Below, piece by piece: positions 52,401 to 64,000 of a DNA stretch of 64,000 bases. The stretch covers positions 29,825,001 to 29,889,000 of the forward strand of contig NC_079885.1 in the NCBI RefSeq assembly GCF_029227915.1, written 5' to 3'. The stretch comes from Hydractinia symbiolongicarpus. Lineage: Eukaryota > Cnidaria > Hydrozoa > Anthoathecata > Hydractiniidae. The translations under genes and the position numbers were made by a program. The stretch's first letter is position 1. Each line of letters starts with the position of its first letter. Under the pieces are notes generated by a model that was not told the DNA's origin, searched no databases, and was given only the letters and a program-made list of their open reading frames with translations.

Positions 52401-54514
52401 CGCATGAGACTTGTGGTTTTTAAAAATGTTTTCATTTTTGATGAGACGCTGAATAAAAGAAGTTTAATCGCCGGCAAACGAAAACCCGCAAATTCCCGTA
52501 AATCCCGGACTCGGCCCGTATAGTCAAAAGTATACAAAGAAAGTACCCAGGGAGTAAACTCATTTCCCGAACGATTTTTTAAATTATTTTTTCACCACTA
52601 AAACGCATGAGACATGTAGTTTTCAGAAATGTTTTCATTTTTGATGAGACGCTTAATGAAAGTGGTTTAGTCGCCGGCAAACGAAAACCCGCAATTTCCC
52701 GTAAATCCCGGGCTTGGCCCGTATAGTCGAATGTATACAAAGAAAAAACCCAGGGAGTAAACTCATTTTCCAAACGTTTTTTTAAATTATTTTTTCACCA
52801 CTACAACGCATGAGACTTGTAGTATTTAAAAATGTTTTTATTTTTGATGAGACGCTGAATAAAAGAAGTTTAATCGCCGGCAAACGAAAACCCGCCATTT
52901 CCCGCAAACCCCGGACTCGGCCCGTATAGTCAAAAGTATACAAAGAAAGTACCCAGGGAGTAAACTCATTTTCCGAACGATTTTTTAAATTATTTTTTCA
53001 CCACTACAACGCATAAGACTTGTAGTTTTTAAAAATGTTTTCATTTTTTATGAGAGGCTGAATAAAAGAAGTCTAATCGCCGGCAAGCGAAAACCCGCGA
53101 TTTCCCGTAAATCCCGGACTCGGTGCGTATAGTCAAAAGTATACAAAGAAAGTACCCAGGGAGTAAACTCATTTTCCGAACGATTTTTTAAATTATTTTT
53201 TCACCACTAAAACGCATGAGACTTGCAGTTTTCAGAAATGTTTTCATTTTTGATGAGACGCTTAATGAAAGTGGTTTAATCGCCGACAAACGAAAACCCG
53301 CCATTTCCCGTAAACCCCGGACTCGGCCCGTATAGTCAAAAGTATACAAGGAAAGTATCCAGGGAGTAAACTCATTTTCCGAACGATTTTTTAAATTATT
53401 TTTTCACCACTACAACGCATGAGATTTGTAGTTTTCAAAAATGTTTTCATTTTTGATGAGACGCTGAATAAAAGAAGTTTAATCGCCGGCAAACGAAAAC
53501 CCGCCATTTCCCGTAAACCCCGGCCTCGGCCCGTATAGTCAAAAGTATACAAAGAGAGTACCCAGGGAGTAAACTCATTTTCCGAACGATTTTATAAATT
53601 ATTTTTTCACCACTACAACGCATGAGACTTGTAGTTTTCAAAAATGTTTTCATTTTTGATGAGACGCTGAATAAAAGAAGTTTAATCGCCCTCAAGCGAA
53701 AACCTGCAATTTCCCGTAAATCCCGGGCTTGGCCCGTATAGTCAAAAGTATACAAAGAAAGTACCCAGGGAGTAAACTGATTTTCGGAACGATTTTTCAA
53801 ATTATTTCTGCACCACTAGAACAAATGAGACTTGTAGTTTTCAAAAATGTTTTCATTTTTAATGAGACGCTTAATGAAAGAGGTTGAATCGCCGGCAAAC
53901 GAAAACCGGCGATTTCCCGTAAATCCCGGAATCGGCCCGTATAGTCAAAAGTATACAAAGAAAGTACCCAGGGTGTAAACTTATTTCCCGAACGATTTTT
54001 AAAGTTATTTTTTCACCACTAAAACGTATGAGACTTGTAGTTTTCAGAAATGTTTTCATTTGTGATGAGACGCTTAATGAATGTGGTTTAAACGCCGGCA
54101 AACGAAAACCCGCGATTTCCCGTAAATCCCGGGCTTGGCCCGTATAGTCGAATGTATACGAAGAAAGTATCCTGTGAGTAAACTCATTTCCAAAACGATT
54201 TTTTAAAATATCTTTTCACCACTAAAACGCATGAGACTTGTAGTTTTCAGAAATGTTTTCTTTTTTGATGAGACGCTTAATGAAAGTGGTTTAATCGCCG
54301 GCAAACGAAAACCCGCGATTTCCCGTAAATCCCGGGCTTGGCCGTATAGTCGAATGTATACAAAGAAAGTACCGTGGGAGTAAACTCATTTCCAAAACGA
54401 TTTTTTAAATTATCTTTTCACCACTAAAACGCATGAGACTTGTAGTTTTCAAAAATGTTTTCATTTTTGATGAGACGCTGAATAAAAGAAGTTTAATCGC
54501 CGGCAAACAAACAC

Positions 54515-56948
54515 CCGCCATTTCCCGTAAACCCCGGACTCGGCCCGTATAGTCAAAAGTATACAAAGAAAGTACCCAGGGAGTAAACTCATTTTCCGAA
54601 CGATTTTTTAAATTATTTTTTCACCACTACAACGCATGGGACTTGTGGTTTTTAAAAATGTTTTCATTTTTGATGAGACGCTGAATAAAAGAAGTTTAAT
54701 CACCGGCAAACGAAAACCGCCATTTCCCGTACACTCCGGACTCGGCCCGTATAGTCAAAAGTATACAAAGAAAGTACCCAGGGAGTAAACTCATTTTCCG
54801 AACGATTTTTTAAATTATTTTTTCACCACTACAACGCATGAGACTTGTGGTTTTTAAAAATGTTTTCATTTTTGATGAGACGCTGAATAAAAGAAGTCTA
54901 ATCGCCGGCAAGCGAAAACCCGCCATTTCCCGTAAACCCCGGACTCGGCCCGTATAGTCAACAGTATACAAAGAAAGTACCCAGGGAGTAAACTCATTTT
55001 CCGAACGATTTTTTAAATTATTTTTTCACCACTACAACGCATGAGACTTGTGGTTTTTAAAAATGTTTTCATTTTTGATGAGACGCTGAATAAAAGAAGT
55101 TTAATCGCCGGCAAACGAAAACCCGCGATTTCCCGTAAATCTTGGGCTTGACCCGTATAGTCGAATGTATACAAAGAAAAAACCCAGGGAGTAAACTCAT
55201 TTTCCAATCGATTTTTTAAATTATTTTTCCACCACTACAACGCATGAGACTTGTAGTTTTTAAAAATGTTTTCATTTTTGATGAGACGCTGAATAAAAGA
55301 AGTTTAATCGCCGGCAAACGAAAACCCGCCATTTCCCGTAATCCCCGGACTCGGCCCGTATAGTCAAAAGTATACAAAGAAAGTACCCAGGCAGTACACT
55401 CATTTTCCGAACGATTTTTTAAATTATTTTTTCACCACTACAACGCATGAGACTTGTAGTTTTCAAAAATGTTTTCATTTTTGATGAGAGGCTGAATAAA
55501 AGAAGTTTAATCGCCGGCAAACGAAAACCCGCGATTTCCCGTAAATCCCGGACTCGGCGCGTATAGTCAAAAGTATACAAAGAAAGTACCCAGGGAGTAA
55601 ACTCATTTTCCGAACGATTTTTTAAATTATTTTTTCACCACTACAACGCATGAGACTTGTGGTTTGTAAAAATGTTTTCATTTTTGATGAGACGCTGAAT
55701 AAAAGAAGTTTAATCGCCGGCAAGCGAAAAGCCGCCATTTCCCGTAAACCCCGGACTCGGCCCGTATAGTCAAAAGTATACAAAGAAAGTACCCAGGGAG
55801 TAAACTCATTTTCCGAACGATTTTTTAAATTATTTTTTCACCACTACAACGCATGGGACTTGTGGTTTTTAAAAATGTTTTCATTTTTGATGAGACGCTG
55901 AATAAAAGAAGTTTAATCACCGGCAAACGAAAACCGCCATTTCCCGTACACTCCGGACTCGGCCCGTATAGTCAAAAGTATACAAAGAAAGTACCCAGGG
56001 AGTAAACTCATTTTCCGAACGATTTTTTAAATTATTTTTTCACCACTACAACGCATGAGACTTGTGGTTTTTAAAAATGTTTTCATTTTTGATGAGACGC
56101 TGAATAAAAGAAGTCTAATCGCCGGCAAGCGAAAACCCGCCATTTTCCGTAAACCCCGGACTCGGCCCGTATAGTCAACAGTATACAAAGAAAGTACCCA
56201 GGGAGTAAACTCATTTTCCGAACGATTTTTTAAATTATTTTTTCACCACTACAACGCATGAGACTTGTGGTTTTTAAAAATGTTTTCATTTTTGATGAGA
56301 CGCTGAATAAAAGAAGTTTAATCGCCGGCAAACGAAAACCCGCGATTTCCCGTAAATCTTGGGCTTGACCCGTATAGTCGAATGTATACAAAGAAAAAAC
56401 CCAGGGAGTAAACTCATTTTCCAATCGATTTTTTAAATTATTTTTCCACCACTACAACGCATGAGACTTGTAGTTTTTAAAAATGTTTTCATTTTTGATG
56501 AGACGCTGAATAAAAGAAGTTTAATCGCCGGCAAACGAAAACCCGCCATTTCCCGTAATCCCCGGACTCGGCCCGTATAGTCAAAAGTATACAAAGAAAG
56601 TACCCAGGCAGTACACTCATTTTCCGAACGATTTTTTAAATTATTTTTTCACCACTACAACGCATGAGACTTGTAGTTTTCAAAAATGTTTTCATTTTTG
56701 ATGAGAGGCTGAATAAAAGAAGTTTAATCGCCGGCAAACGAAAACCCGCGATTTCCCGTAAATCCCGGACTCGGCGCGTATAGTCAAAAGTATACAAAGA
56801 AAGTACCCAGGGAGTAAACTCATTTTCCGAACGATTTTTTAAATTATTTTTTCACCACTACAACGCATGAGACTTGTGGTTTGTAAAAATGTTTTCATTT
56901 TTGATGAGACGCTGAATAAAAGAAGTTTAATCGCCGGCAAGCGAAAAG
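54515..56948 (+). repeat. Tandem 1217-bp duplication (6 monomers minus 1 bp)
   Basis: Bases 54515-55731 and 55732-56948 repeat in tandem, and the match continues about 120 bp further. Shared rare markers are GCATGGGACTTGTGG (54634, 55851), TACACTCCGG, TCAACAGTATAC (54958, 56175), CTTGGGCTTGACCCG, TTTTCCAATCG and CAGGCAGTACACTC. The GCATGGGAC and TCAACAG units also occur once at 50175 and 50499, offset 4459 from the first copy. This shows that domain D grew out of the end of a domain C block. One small difference is CATTTTCCG near 56153. Confidence 0.9.
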
Positions 56949-57222
56949 CCGCCATTTCCCGTAAACCCCGGACTCGGCCCGTATAGTCAAAAGTATACAA
57001 AGAAAGTACCCAGGGAGTAAACTCATTTTCCGAACGATTTTTTAAATTATTTTTTCACCACTACAACGCATGAGACTTGTGGCTTTTAAAAATGTTTTCA
57101 TTTTTGATGAGACGCTGAATAAAAGAAGTTTAATCGCCGGCAAACGAAAACCCGCAATTTCCCGTAAATCCCGGGCTTGACCCGTATAGTCGAATGTATA
57201 CAAAGAAAAAACCCAGGGAGTA

Positions 57223-60200
57223 AACTCATTTTCCAAACGATTTTTTAAATTATTTTTCCACCACTACAACGCATGAGACTTGTAGTTTTTAAAAATGTTT
57301 TCATTTTTGATGAGACGCTGAAAAAAAGAAGTTTAATCGCCGGCAAACGAAAATCCGCCATTTCCCGTAAACCCCGGACTCGGGCCGTATAGTCAAAAGT
57401 ATACAAAGAAAGTACCCAGGCAGTACACTCATTTTCCGAACGATTTTTTAAATTATTTTTTCACCACTACAACGCATGAGACTTGTAGTTTTCAAAAATG
57501 TTTTCATTTTTGATGAGAGGCTGAATAAAAGAAGTTTAATCGCCGGCAAACGAAAACCGCCATTTCCCGTAAACCCCGGACTCGGCCCGTATAGTCAAAA
57601 GTATACAAAGAAAGTACCCAGGGAGTAAACTCATTTTCCGAACGATTTTTTAAATTATTTTTTCACCACTACAACGCATGAGACTTGTGGTTTGTAAAAA
57701 TGTTTTCATTTTTGATGAGACGCTGAATAAAAGAAGTTTAATCGCCGGCAAGCGAAAACCCGCGATTTCCCGTAAATCCCGGACTCGGCGCGTATAGTCA
57801 AAAGTATACAAAGAAAGTACCCAGGGAGTAAAGTCATTTTCCGAACGATTTTTTAAATTATTTTTTCACCACTACAACGCATGAGACTTGTGGTTTGTAA
57901 AAATGTTTTCATTTTTGATGAGACGCTGAATAAAAGAAGTTTAATCGCCGGCAAGCGAAAACCCGCCATTTCCCGTAAACCCCGGACTCGGCCCGTATAG
58001 CCAAAAGTATACAAAGAAAGTACCCAGGGAGTAAACTCATTTTCCGAACGATTTTTTAAATTATTTTTTCACCACTACAACGCATGAGACTTGTGGTTTT
58101 TAAAAATGTTTTCATTTTTGATGAGACGCTGAATAAAAGAAGTTTAATCGCCGGCAAACGAAAACCCGCAATTTCCCGTAAATCCCGGGCTTGACCCGTA
58201 TAGTCGAATGTATACAAAGAAAAAACCCAGGGAGTAAACTCATTTTCCAAACGATTTTTTAAATTACTTTTCCACCACTACAACGCATGAGACTTGTAGT
58301 TTTTAAAAATGTTTTCATTTTTGATGAGACGCTGAAAAAAAGAAGTTTAATCGCCGGCAAGCGAAAACCCGCGATTTCCCGTAAACCCCGGACTCGGCCC
58401 GTATAGTCAAAAGTATACAAAGAAAGTACCCAGGGAGTAAACTCATTTTCCGAACGATTTTTTAAATTAATTTTTCACCACTACAACGCATGAGACTTGT
58501 GGTTTGTAAAAATGTTTTCATTTTTGATGAGACGCTGAATAAAAGAAGTTTAATCGCCGGCAAGCGAAAACCCGCGATTTCTCGTAAATCCCGGACTCGG
58601 CGCGTATAGTAAAAAGTATACAAAGAAAGTACCCAGGGAGTAAACTCATTTCCCGAACGATTTTTTAAATTATTTTTTCACCACTAAAACGCATGAAACT
58701 TGCAGTTTTCAGAAATGTTTTCATTTTTGATGAGACGCTTAATGAAAGTGGTTTAATCGCCGACAAACGAAAACCCGCCATTTCCCGTAAACCCCGGACT
58801 CGGCCCGTATAGTCAAAAGTATACAAAGAAAGTATCTAGGGAGTAAACTCATTTTCCGAACGATTTTTTAAATTATTTTTTCACCACTACAACGCATGAG
58901 ACTTGTAGTTTTTAAAAATGTTTTCATTTTTGATGAGACGCTTAATGAAAGTGGTTTAATCGCCGGCAAACGAAAACCCGCGATTTCCCGTAAATCCCGG
59001 GCTTGGCCCGTATAGTCAAATGTATACAAAGAAAAAACCCAGGGAGTGAACTCATTTTCCAAACGATTTTTTAAATTATTTTTCCACCACTACAACGCAT
59101 GAGACTTGTAGTTTTTAAAAATGTTTTCATTTTTGATGAGACGCTGAAAAAAAGAAGTTTAATCGCCGGCAAACGAAAATCCGCCATTTCCCGTAAACCC
59201 CGGACTCGGCCCGTATAGTCAAAAGTATACAAAGAAAGTACCCAGGCAGTACACTCATTTTCCGAACGATTTTTTAAATTATTTTTTCACCACTACAACG
59301 CATGAGACTTGTAGTTTTCAAAAATGTTTTCATTTTTGATGAGAGGCTGAATAAAAGAAGTTTAATCGCCGGCAAACGAAAACCGCCATTTCCCGTAAAC
59401 CCCGGACTCGGCCCGTATAGTCAAAAGTATACAAAGAAAGTACCCAGGGAGTAAACTCATTTTCCGAACGATTTTTTAAATTATTTTTTCACCACTACAA
59501 CGCATGAGACTTGTGGTTTGTAAAAATGTTTTCATTTTTGATGAGACGCTGAATAAAAGAAGTTTAATCGCCGGCAAGCGAAAACCCGCGATTTCCCGTA
59601 AATCCCGGACTCGGCGCGTATAGTCAAAAGTATACAAAGAAAGTACCCAGGGAGTAAAGTCATTTTCCGAACGATTTTTTAAATTATTTTTTCACCACTA
59701 CAACGCATGAGACTTGTGGTTTGTAAAAATGTTTTCATTTTTGATGAGACGCTGAATAAAAGAAGTTTAATCGCCGGCAAGCGAAAACCCGCCATTTCCC
59801 GTAAACCCCGGACTCGGCCCGTATAGCCAAAAGTATACAAAGAAAGTACCCAGGGAGTAAACTCATTTTCCGAACGATTTTTTAAATTATTTTTTCACCA
59901 CTACAACGCATGAGACTTGTGGTTTTTAAAAATGTTTTCATTTTTGATGAGACGCTGAATAAAAGAAGTTTAATCGCCGGCAAACGAAAACCCGCAATTT
60001 CCCGTAAATCCCGGGCTTGACCCGTATAGTCGAATGTATACAAAGAAAAAACCCAGGGAGTAAACTCATTTTCCAAACGATTTTTTAAATTACTATTCCA
60101 CCACTACAACGCATGAGACTTGTAGTTTTTAAAAATGTTTTCATTTTTGATGAGACGCTGAAAAAAAGAAGTTTAATCGCCGGCAAGCGAAAACCCGCGA

Positions 60201-60874
60201 TTTCCCGTAAACCCCGGACTCGGCCCGTATAGTCAAAAGTATACAAAGAAAGTACCCAGGGAGTAAACTCATTTTCCGAACGATTTTTTAAATTAATTTT
60301 TCACCACTACAACGCATGAGACTTGTGGTTTGTAAAAATGTTTTCATTTTTGATGAGACGCTGAATAAAAGAAGTTTAATCGCCGGCAAGCGAAAACCCG
60401 CGATTTCTCGTAAATCCCGGACTCGGCGCGTATAGTAAAAAGTATACAAAGAAAGTACCCAGGGAGTAAACTCATTTCCCGAACGATTTTTTAAATTATT
60501 TTTTCACCACTAAAACGCATGAAACTTGCAGTTTTCAGAAATGTTTTCATTTTTGATGAGACGCTTAATGAAAGTGGTTTAATCGCCGACAAACGAAAAC
60601 CCGCCATTTCCCGTAAACCCCGGACTCGGCCCGTATAGTCAAAAGTATACAAAGAAAGTATCTAGGGAGTAAACTCATTTTCCGAACGATTTTTTAAATT
60701 ATTTTTTCACCACTACAACGCATGAGACTTGTAGTTTTTAAAAATGTTTTCATTTTTGATGAGACGCTTAATGAAAGTGGTTTAATCGCCGGCAAACGAA
60801 AACCCGCGATTTCCCGTAAATCCCGGGCTTGGCCCGTATAGTCAAATGTATACAAAGAAAAAACCCAGGGAGTG
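57223..60874 (+). repeat. Tandem 1826-bp duplication (9 monomers minus 1 bp)
   Basis: Bases 57223-59048 and 59049-60874 repeat in order. Shared markers are GCTGAAAAAAAGAAG (57318, 59144), CAGGCAGTACAC, GAAAACCGCC (the 1-bp loss), GGGAGTAAAGTC, GTATAGCCAAAAG, GTATAGTAAAAAG and TATCTAGGG. I found two mismatches by eye: CGGGCCG near 57382 against CGGCCCG, and TACTTTTCC near 58266 against TACTATTCC. The left edge is fixed by A at 57222 against G at 59048. Confidence 0.9.
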
Positions 60875-61090
60875 AACTCATTTTCCAAACGATTTTTTAA
60901 ATTATTTTTTCACCACTACAACGCATGAGACTTGTAGTTTTTAAAAATGTTTTCATTTTTGATGAGACGCTTAATGAAAGTGGTTTAATCGCCGGCAAAC
61001 GAAAACCCGCGATTTCCCGTAAATCCCGGGCTTGGCCCGTATAGTCAAATGTATACAAAGAAAAAACCCAGGGAGTGAACTCATTTTCCA
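60685..61090 (+). repeat. Single monomer doubled (203 bp)
   Basis: Units 60685-60887 and 60888-61090 appear identical and carry the private combination TTTTTAAAAATG, GCTTAATGAAAGTGG, TCAAATGTATAC and GGGAGTGAACTC. The same unit occurs once at 58859-59061 in the first 1826-bp copy. The extra unit therefore arose after that larger duplication. Confidence 0.88.
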
Positions 61091-63883
61091 AACGATTTTT
61101 TAAATTATTTTTTCACCACTACAACGCATGAGACTTGTAGTTTTCAAAAATGTTTTCATTTTTGATGAGAGGCTGAATAAAAGAAGTTTAATCACCGGCA
61201 AACGAAAACCGCCATTTCCCGTACACCCCGGACTCGGCCCGTATAGTCAAAAGTATACAAAGAAAGTACCCAGGGAGTAAACTCATTTTCCGAACGATTT
61301 TTTAAATTATTTTTTCACCACTACAACGCATGAGACTTGTGGTTTTTAAAAATGTTTTCATTTTTGATGAGACGCTGAATAAAAGAAGTCTAATCGCCGG
61401 CAAGCGAAAACCCGCCATTTCCCGTAAACCCCGGACTCGGCCCGTATAGTCGAATGTATACAAAGAAAAAACCCAGGGAGTAAACTCATTTTCCAAACGA
61501 TTTTTTAAATTATTTTTCCACCACTACAACGCATGAGACTTGTAGTTTTTAAAAATGTTTTCATTTTTGATGAGACGCTGAATAAAAGAATTTTAATCGC
61601 CGGCAAACGAAAACCCGCCATTTCCCGTAAACCCCGGACTCGGCCCGTATCGTCAAAAGTATACAAAGAAAGTACCCAGGGAGTAAACTCATTTCCCGAA
61701 CGATTTTTTAAATTATTTTTTCACCACTAAAACGCATGAGACTTGTCGTTTTCAGAAATGTTTTCATTTTTGATGAGACGCTTAATGAAAGTGGTTTAAT
61801 CACCGGCAAACGAAAACCGCCATTTCCCGTACACCCTGGACTCGGCCTGTATAGTCAAAAGTATACAAAGAAAGTACCCAGGGAGTAAACTCATTTTCCG
61901 AACGATTTTTTAAATTATTTTTTCACCACTACAACGCATGAGACTTGTGGTTTTTAAAAATGTTTTCATTTTTGATGAGACGCTGAATAAAAGAAGTCTA
62001 ATCGCCGGCAAGCGAAAACCCGCCATTTCCCGTAAACCCCGGACTCGGCCCGTATAGTCAAAAGTATACAAAGAAAGTACCCAGGGAGTAAACTCATTTT
62101 CCGAACGATTTTTTAAATTATTTTTTCACCACTACAACGCATGAGACTGGTGGTTTTTAAAAATGTTTTCATTTTTGATGAGACGCTGAATAAAAGAAGT
62201 TTAATCGCCGGCAAACGAAAACCCGCGATTTCCCGTAAATCTTGGGCTTGACCCGTATAGTCGAATGTATACAAAGAAAAAACCCAGGGAGTAAACTCAT
62301 TTTCCAATCGATTTTTTAAATTATTTTTCCACTACTACAACGCATGAGACTTGTGGTTTGTAAAAATGTTTTCATTTTTGATGAGACGCTGAATAAAAGA
62401 AGTTTAATCGCCGGCAAGCGAAAACCCGCGATTTCCCGTAAATCCCGGACTCGGCGCGTATAGTCAAAAGTATACAAAGAAAGTACCCAGGGAGTAAACT
62501 CATTTTCCGAACGATTTTTTAAATTATTTTTTCACCACTACAACGCATGAGACTTGTGGTTTCTAAAAATGTTTTCATTTTTGATGAGACGCTGAATAAA
62601 AGAAGTTTAATCGCCGGCAAACGAAAACCCGCGATTTCCCGTAAATCTTGGGCTTGACCCGTATAGTCGAATGTATACAAAGAAAAAACCCAGGGAGTAA
62701 ACTCATTTTCCAATCGATTTTTTAAATTATTTTTCCACTACTACAACGCATGAGACTTGTGGTTTGTAAAAATGTTTTCATTTTTGATGAGACGCTGAAT
62801 AAAAGAAGTTTAATCGCCGGCAAGCGAAAACCCGCGATTTCCCGTAAATCCCGGGCTTGACCCGTATAGTCGAATGTATACAAAGAAAAAACCCAGGGAG
62901 TAAACTCATTTTCCAAACGATTTTTTAAATTATTTTTCCACCACTACAACGCATGAGACTTGTAGTTTTTAAAAATGTTTTCATTTTTGATGAGACGCTG
63001 AAAAAAAGAAGTTTAATCGCCGGCAAACGAAAACCCGCCATTTCCCGTAAACCCCGGACTCGGCCCGTATAGTCAAAAGTATACAAAGAATGTACCCAGG
63101 CAGTACACTCATTTTCCGAACGATTTTTTAAATTATTTTTTCACCACTACAACGCATGAGACTTGTAGTTTTCAAAAATGTTTTCATTTTTGATGAGAGG
63201 CTGAATAAAAGAAGTTTAATCGCCGGCAAACGAAAACCGCCATTTCCCGTAAACCCCGGACTCGGCCCGTATAGTCAAAAGTATAAAAAGAAAGTACCCA
63301 GGGAGTAAACTCATTTTCCGAACGATTTTTTAAATTATTTCTTCACCACTACAACGCATGAGACTTGTGGTTTGTAAAAATGTTTTCATTTTTGATGAGA
63401 CGCTGAATAAAAGAAGTTTAATCGCCGGCAAGCGAAAACCCGCGATTTCCCGTAAATCCCGGACTCAGCGCGTATAGTCAAAAGTATACAAAGAAAGTAC
63501 CCAGGGAGTAAACTCATTTTCCGAACGATTTTTTAAATTATTTTTTCACCACTACAACGCATGAGACTTGTGGTTTGTAAAAATGTTTTCATTTTTTATG
63601 AGACGCTGAATAAAAGAAGTTTAATCGCCGGCAAGCGAAAACCCGCCATTTCCCGTAAACCCCGGACTCGGCCCGTATAGTCAAAAGTATACAAAGAAAG
63701 TACCCAGGGAGTAAAATCATTTTCCGAACGTTTTTTTAAATTATTTTTTCACCACTACAACGCATGAGACTTGTGGTTTTTAAAAATGTTTTCATTTTTG
63801 ATGAGACGCTGAATAAAAGAAGTTTAATCGCCGGCAAACGAAAACCCGCAATTTCCCGTAAATCCCGGGCTTGACCCGTATAG

Positions 63884-64000
63884 TCGAATGTATACAAAGA
63901 AAAAACCCATGGAGTAAACTCATTTTCCAAACGATTTTTTAAATTATTTTTCCACCACTGCAACGCATGAGACTTGTAGTTTTTAAAAATGTTTTCATTT
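63884..64000 (+). repeat. Partial last monomer cut by the window edge
   Basis: The final 117 bases are a TCGAATG unit of the AAAAAACCCATGGAG type with CCAAACG and TTTTTCCACCACTG. It ends within the inverted-repeat segment. The array evidently continues beyond the window. Confidence 0.95.

Larger units (their letters stand above)
37464..54957 (+). repeat. Domain C: rearranging 4.5-5.7 kb higher-order repeat
   Basis: About 86 monomers. The unit with TGTATACGAAGAAAGTATCC occurs four times, at 39151, 44018, 49694 and 54153, giving spacings of 4867, 5676 and 4459 bp (24, 28 and 22 units less 5-8 bp). Around it the order is conserved: a TAGTATTTAAAAATG unit, a GAGAGGCTGAATAAAAG unit, an AAAGAGAGTACC unit with GATTTTATAAATT, a unit with AACTGATTTTCGG and CACCACTAGAACAAATG, a GATTTTTAAAGTTATT unit, the marker unit, a TTGGCCGTATAG unit and a unit with ACACCCGCC. 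Between these blocks lie variable runs of the GACGGTG, TTTAGTCGCC and ATTTGTGATG units also present in domain A. The length differences reflect gain and loss of whole units. Confidence 0.88.
1..64000 (+). repeat. Uninterrupted 203-bp satellite array (whole window)
   Basis: The window is a single head-to-tail tandem array. Taking the TCAAAAG or TCGAATG that follows GTATAG as the unit start, units begin at 1, 204, 407, 610, 813 and so on to 63884. That is about 315 full units plus a partial one. Spacing is 203 bp except where single units lose 1-3 bp, for example AAAGAAAG shortened to AAAAAAG, ACCCGCC to ACCGCC, or GGCCCG to GGCCG. All units have the same orientation. GC is about 41% by hand count of 204-406. 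No transposon, unique spacer, tRNA, rRNA or telomere motif interrupts it. This organisation is characteristic of eukaryotic centromeric or heterochromatic satellite. I do not recognise the monomer as a named family. No promoter, terminator or other expression signal could be supported anywhere in the array. Confidence 0.98.
54958..64000 (+). repeat. Domain D: recent local amplifications
   Basis: About 44 full monomers and one partial. TTGTGGTTTGTAAAAATG, CAGGCAGTACACTC, GCTGAAAAAAAGAAG and GGCTTGACCCG are frequent here and I did not find them left of 55 kb. The domain contains the right part of the 1217-bp tandem pair, the 1826-bp tandem pair at 57223-60874, a doubled monomer at 60685-61090 and a mosaic of the same units from 61.1 kb to the end, where the CTTGGGCTTGACCCG unit recurs at about 62231 and 62646. 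The small number of subfamilies and high identity between copies suggest the youngest amplification in the window after the large duplication. Confidence 0.85.

Noticed and set aside
1-64000. CRISPR array
   Set aside because: Units are 203 bp and abut directly, with no unique spacers and no cas genes.
1-64000. Transposon, LTR or rDNA spacer origin
   Set aside because: I found no terminal repeats, target-site duplications, reverse transcriptase or transposase remnants, or rRNA sequence in any unit. An origin from an older element cannot be excluded but is not visible.
1-64000. Telomeric or subtelomeric repeat
   Set aside because: No short telomere motif such as TTAGG or TTAGGG in tandem is present anywhere in the window.

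Overview
The window is one uninterrupted block of eukaryotic satellite DNA. A 203-bp monomer is repeated head-to-tail from the first base to the last: about 315 complete monomers plus a 117-bp partial one at the right edge. The mean phase is about 202.8 bp; the whole window drifts only about 62 bp from perfect 203-bp spacing, through scattered 1-3 bp deletions. I see no unique sequence, transposon, inverted monomer, RNA gene or credible protein gene. With no non-repeat anchor the species cannot be named. The sequence type (long homogeneous tandem array, nested higher-order repeats, no inserted elements) points to a centromeric, pericentromeric or other heterochromatic block of a eukaryote. CpG is not depleted: a hand count of the monomer at 204-406 gives 13 CpG against about 8.4 expected at 41% GC. 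This argues against long exposure to heavy CpG methylation and fits many invertebrates, though that is only a hint.

Layout. Domain A (1-11496) recurs almost base for base at 25968-37463, offset 25,967 bp (128 monomers minus 17 bp). I found one mismatch by eye. Its left edge lies outside the window and its right edge falls inside a monomer. Domain B (11497-25967) is built from nested repeats of 4, 6, 8 and more monomers, including a tandem 1218-bp pair. Domain C (37464-54957) is a rearranging higher-order repeat whose marker monomer recurs after 4867, 5676 and 4459 bp. Domain D (54958-64000) has younger local amplifications, including tandem 1217-bp and 1826-bp pairs and a 203-bp doubling.

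Within the monomer (position 1 = window base 1) the landmarks are: GTATAC at 7-12; T-rich tracts at 52-69; a 9-bp inverted repeat with a TTTT loop at 100-121; GCCGGC at 150-155; and a GC-rich end at 165-200. Monomer variants fall into linked haplotype blocks that are reshuffled between units. One block joins a CGGGC/GCCCG hairpin to TCGAATG at the next monomer's start. On the minus strand this junction reads TTCG-6 nt-CGGG, one base short of the CENP-B box spacing. There are no genes acting together here; any function would be structural.
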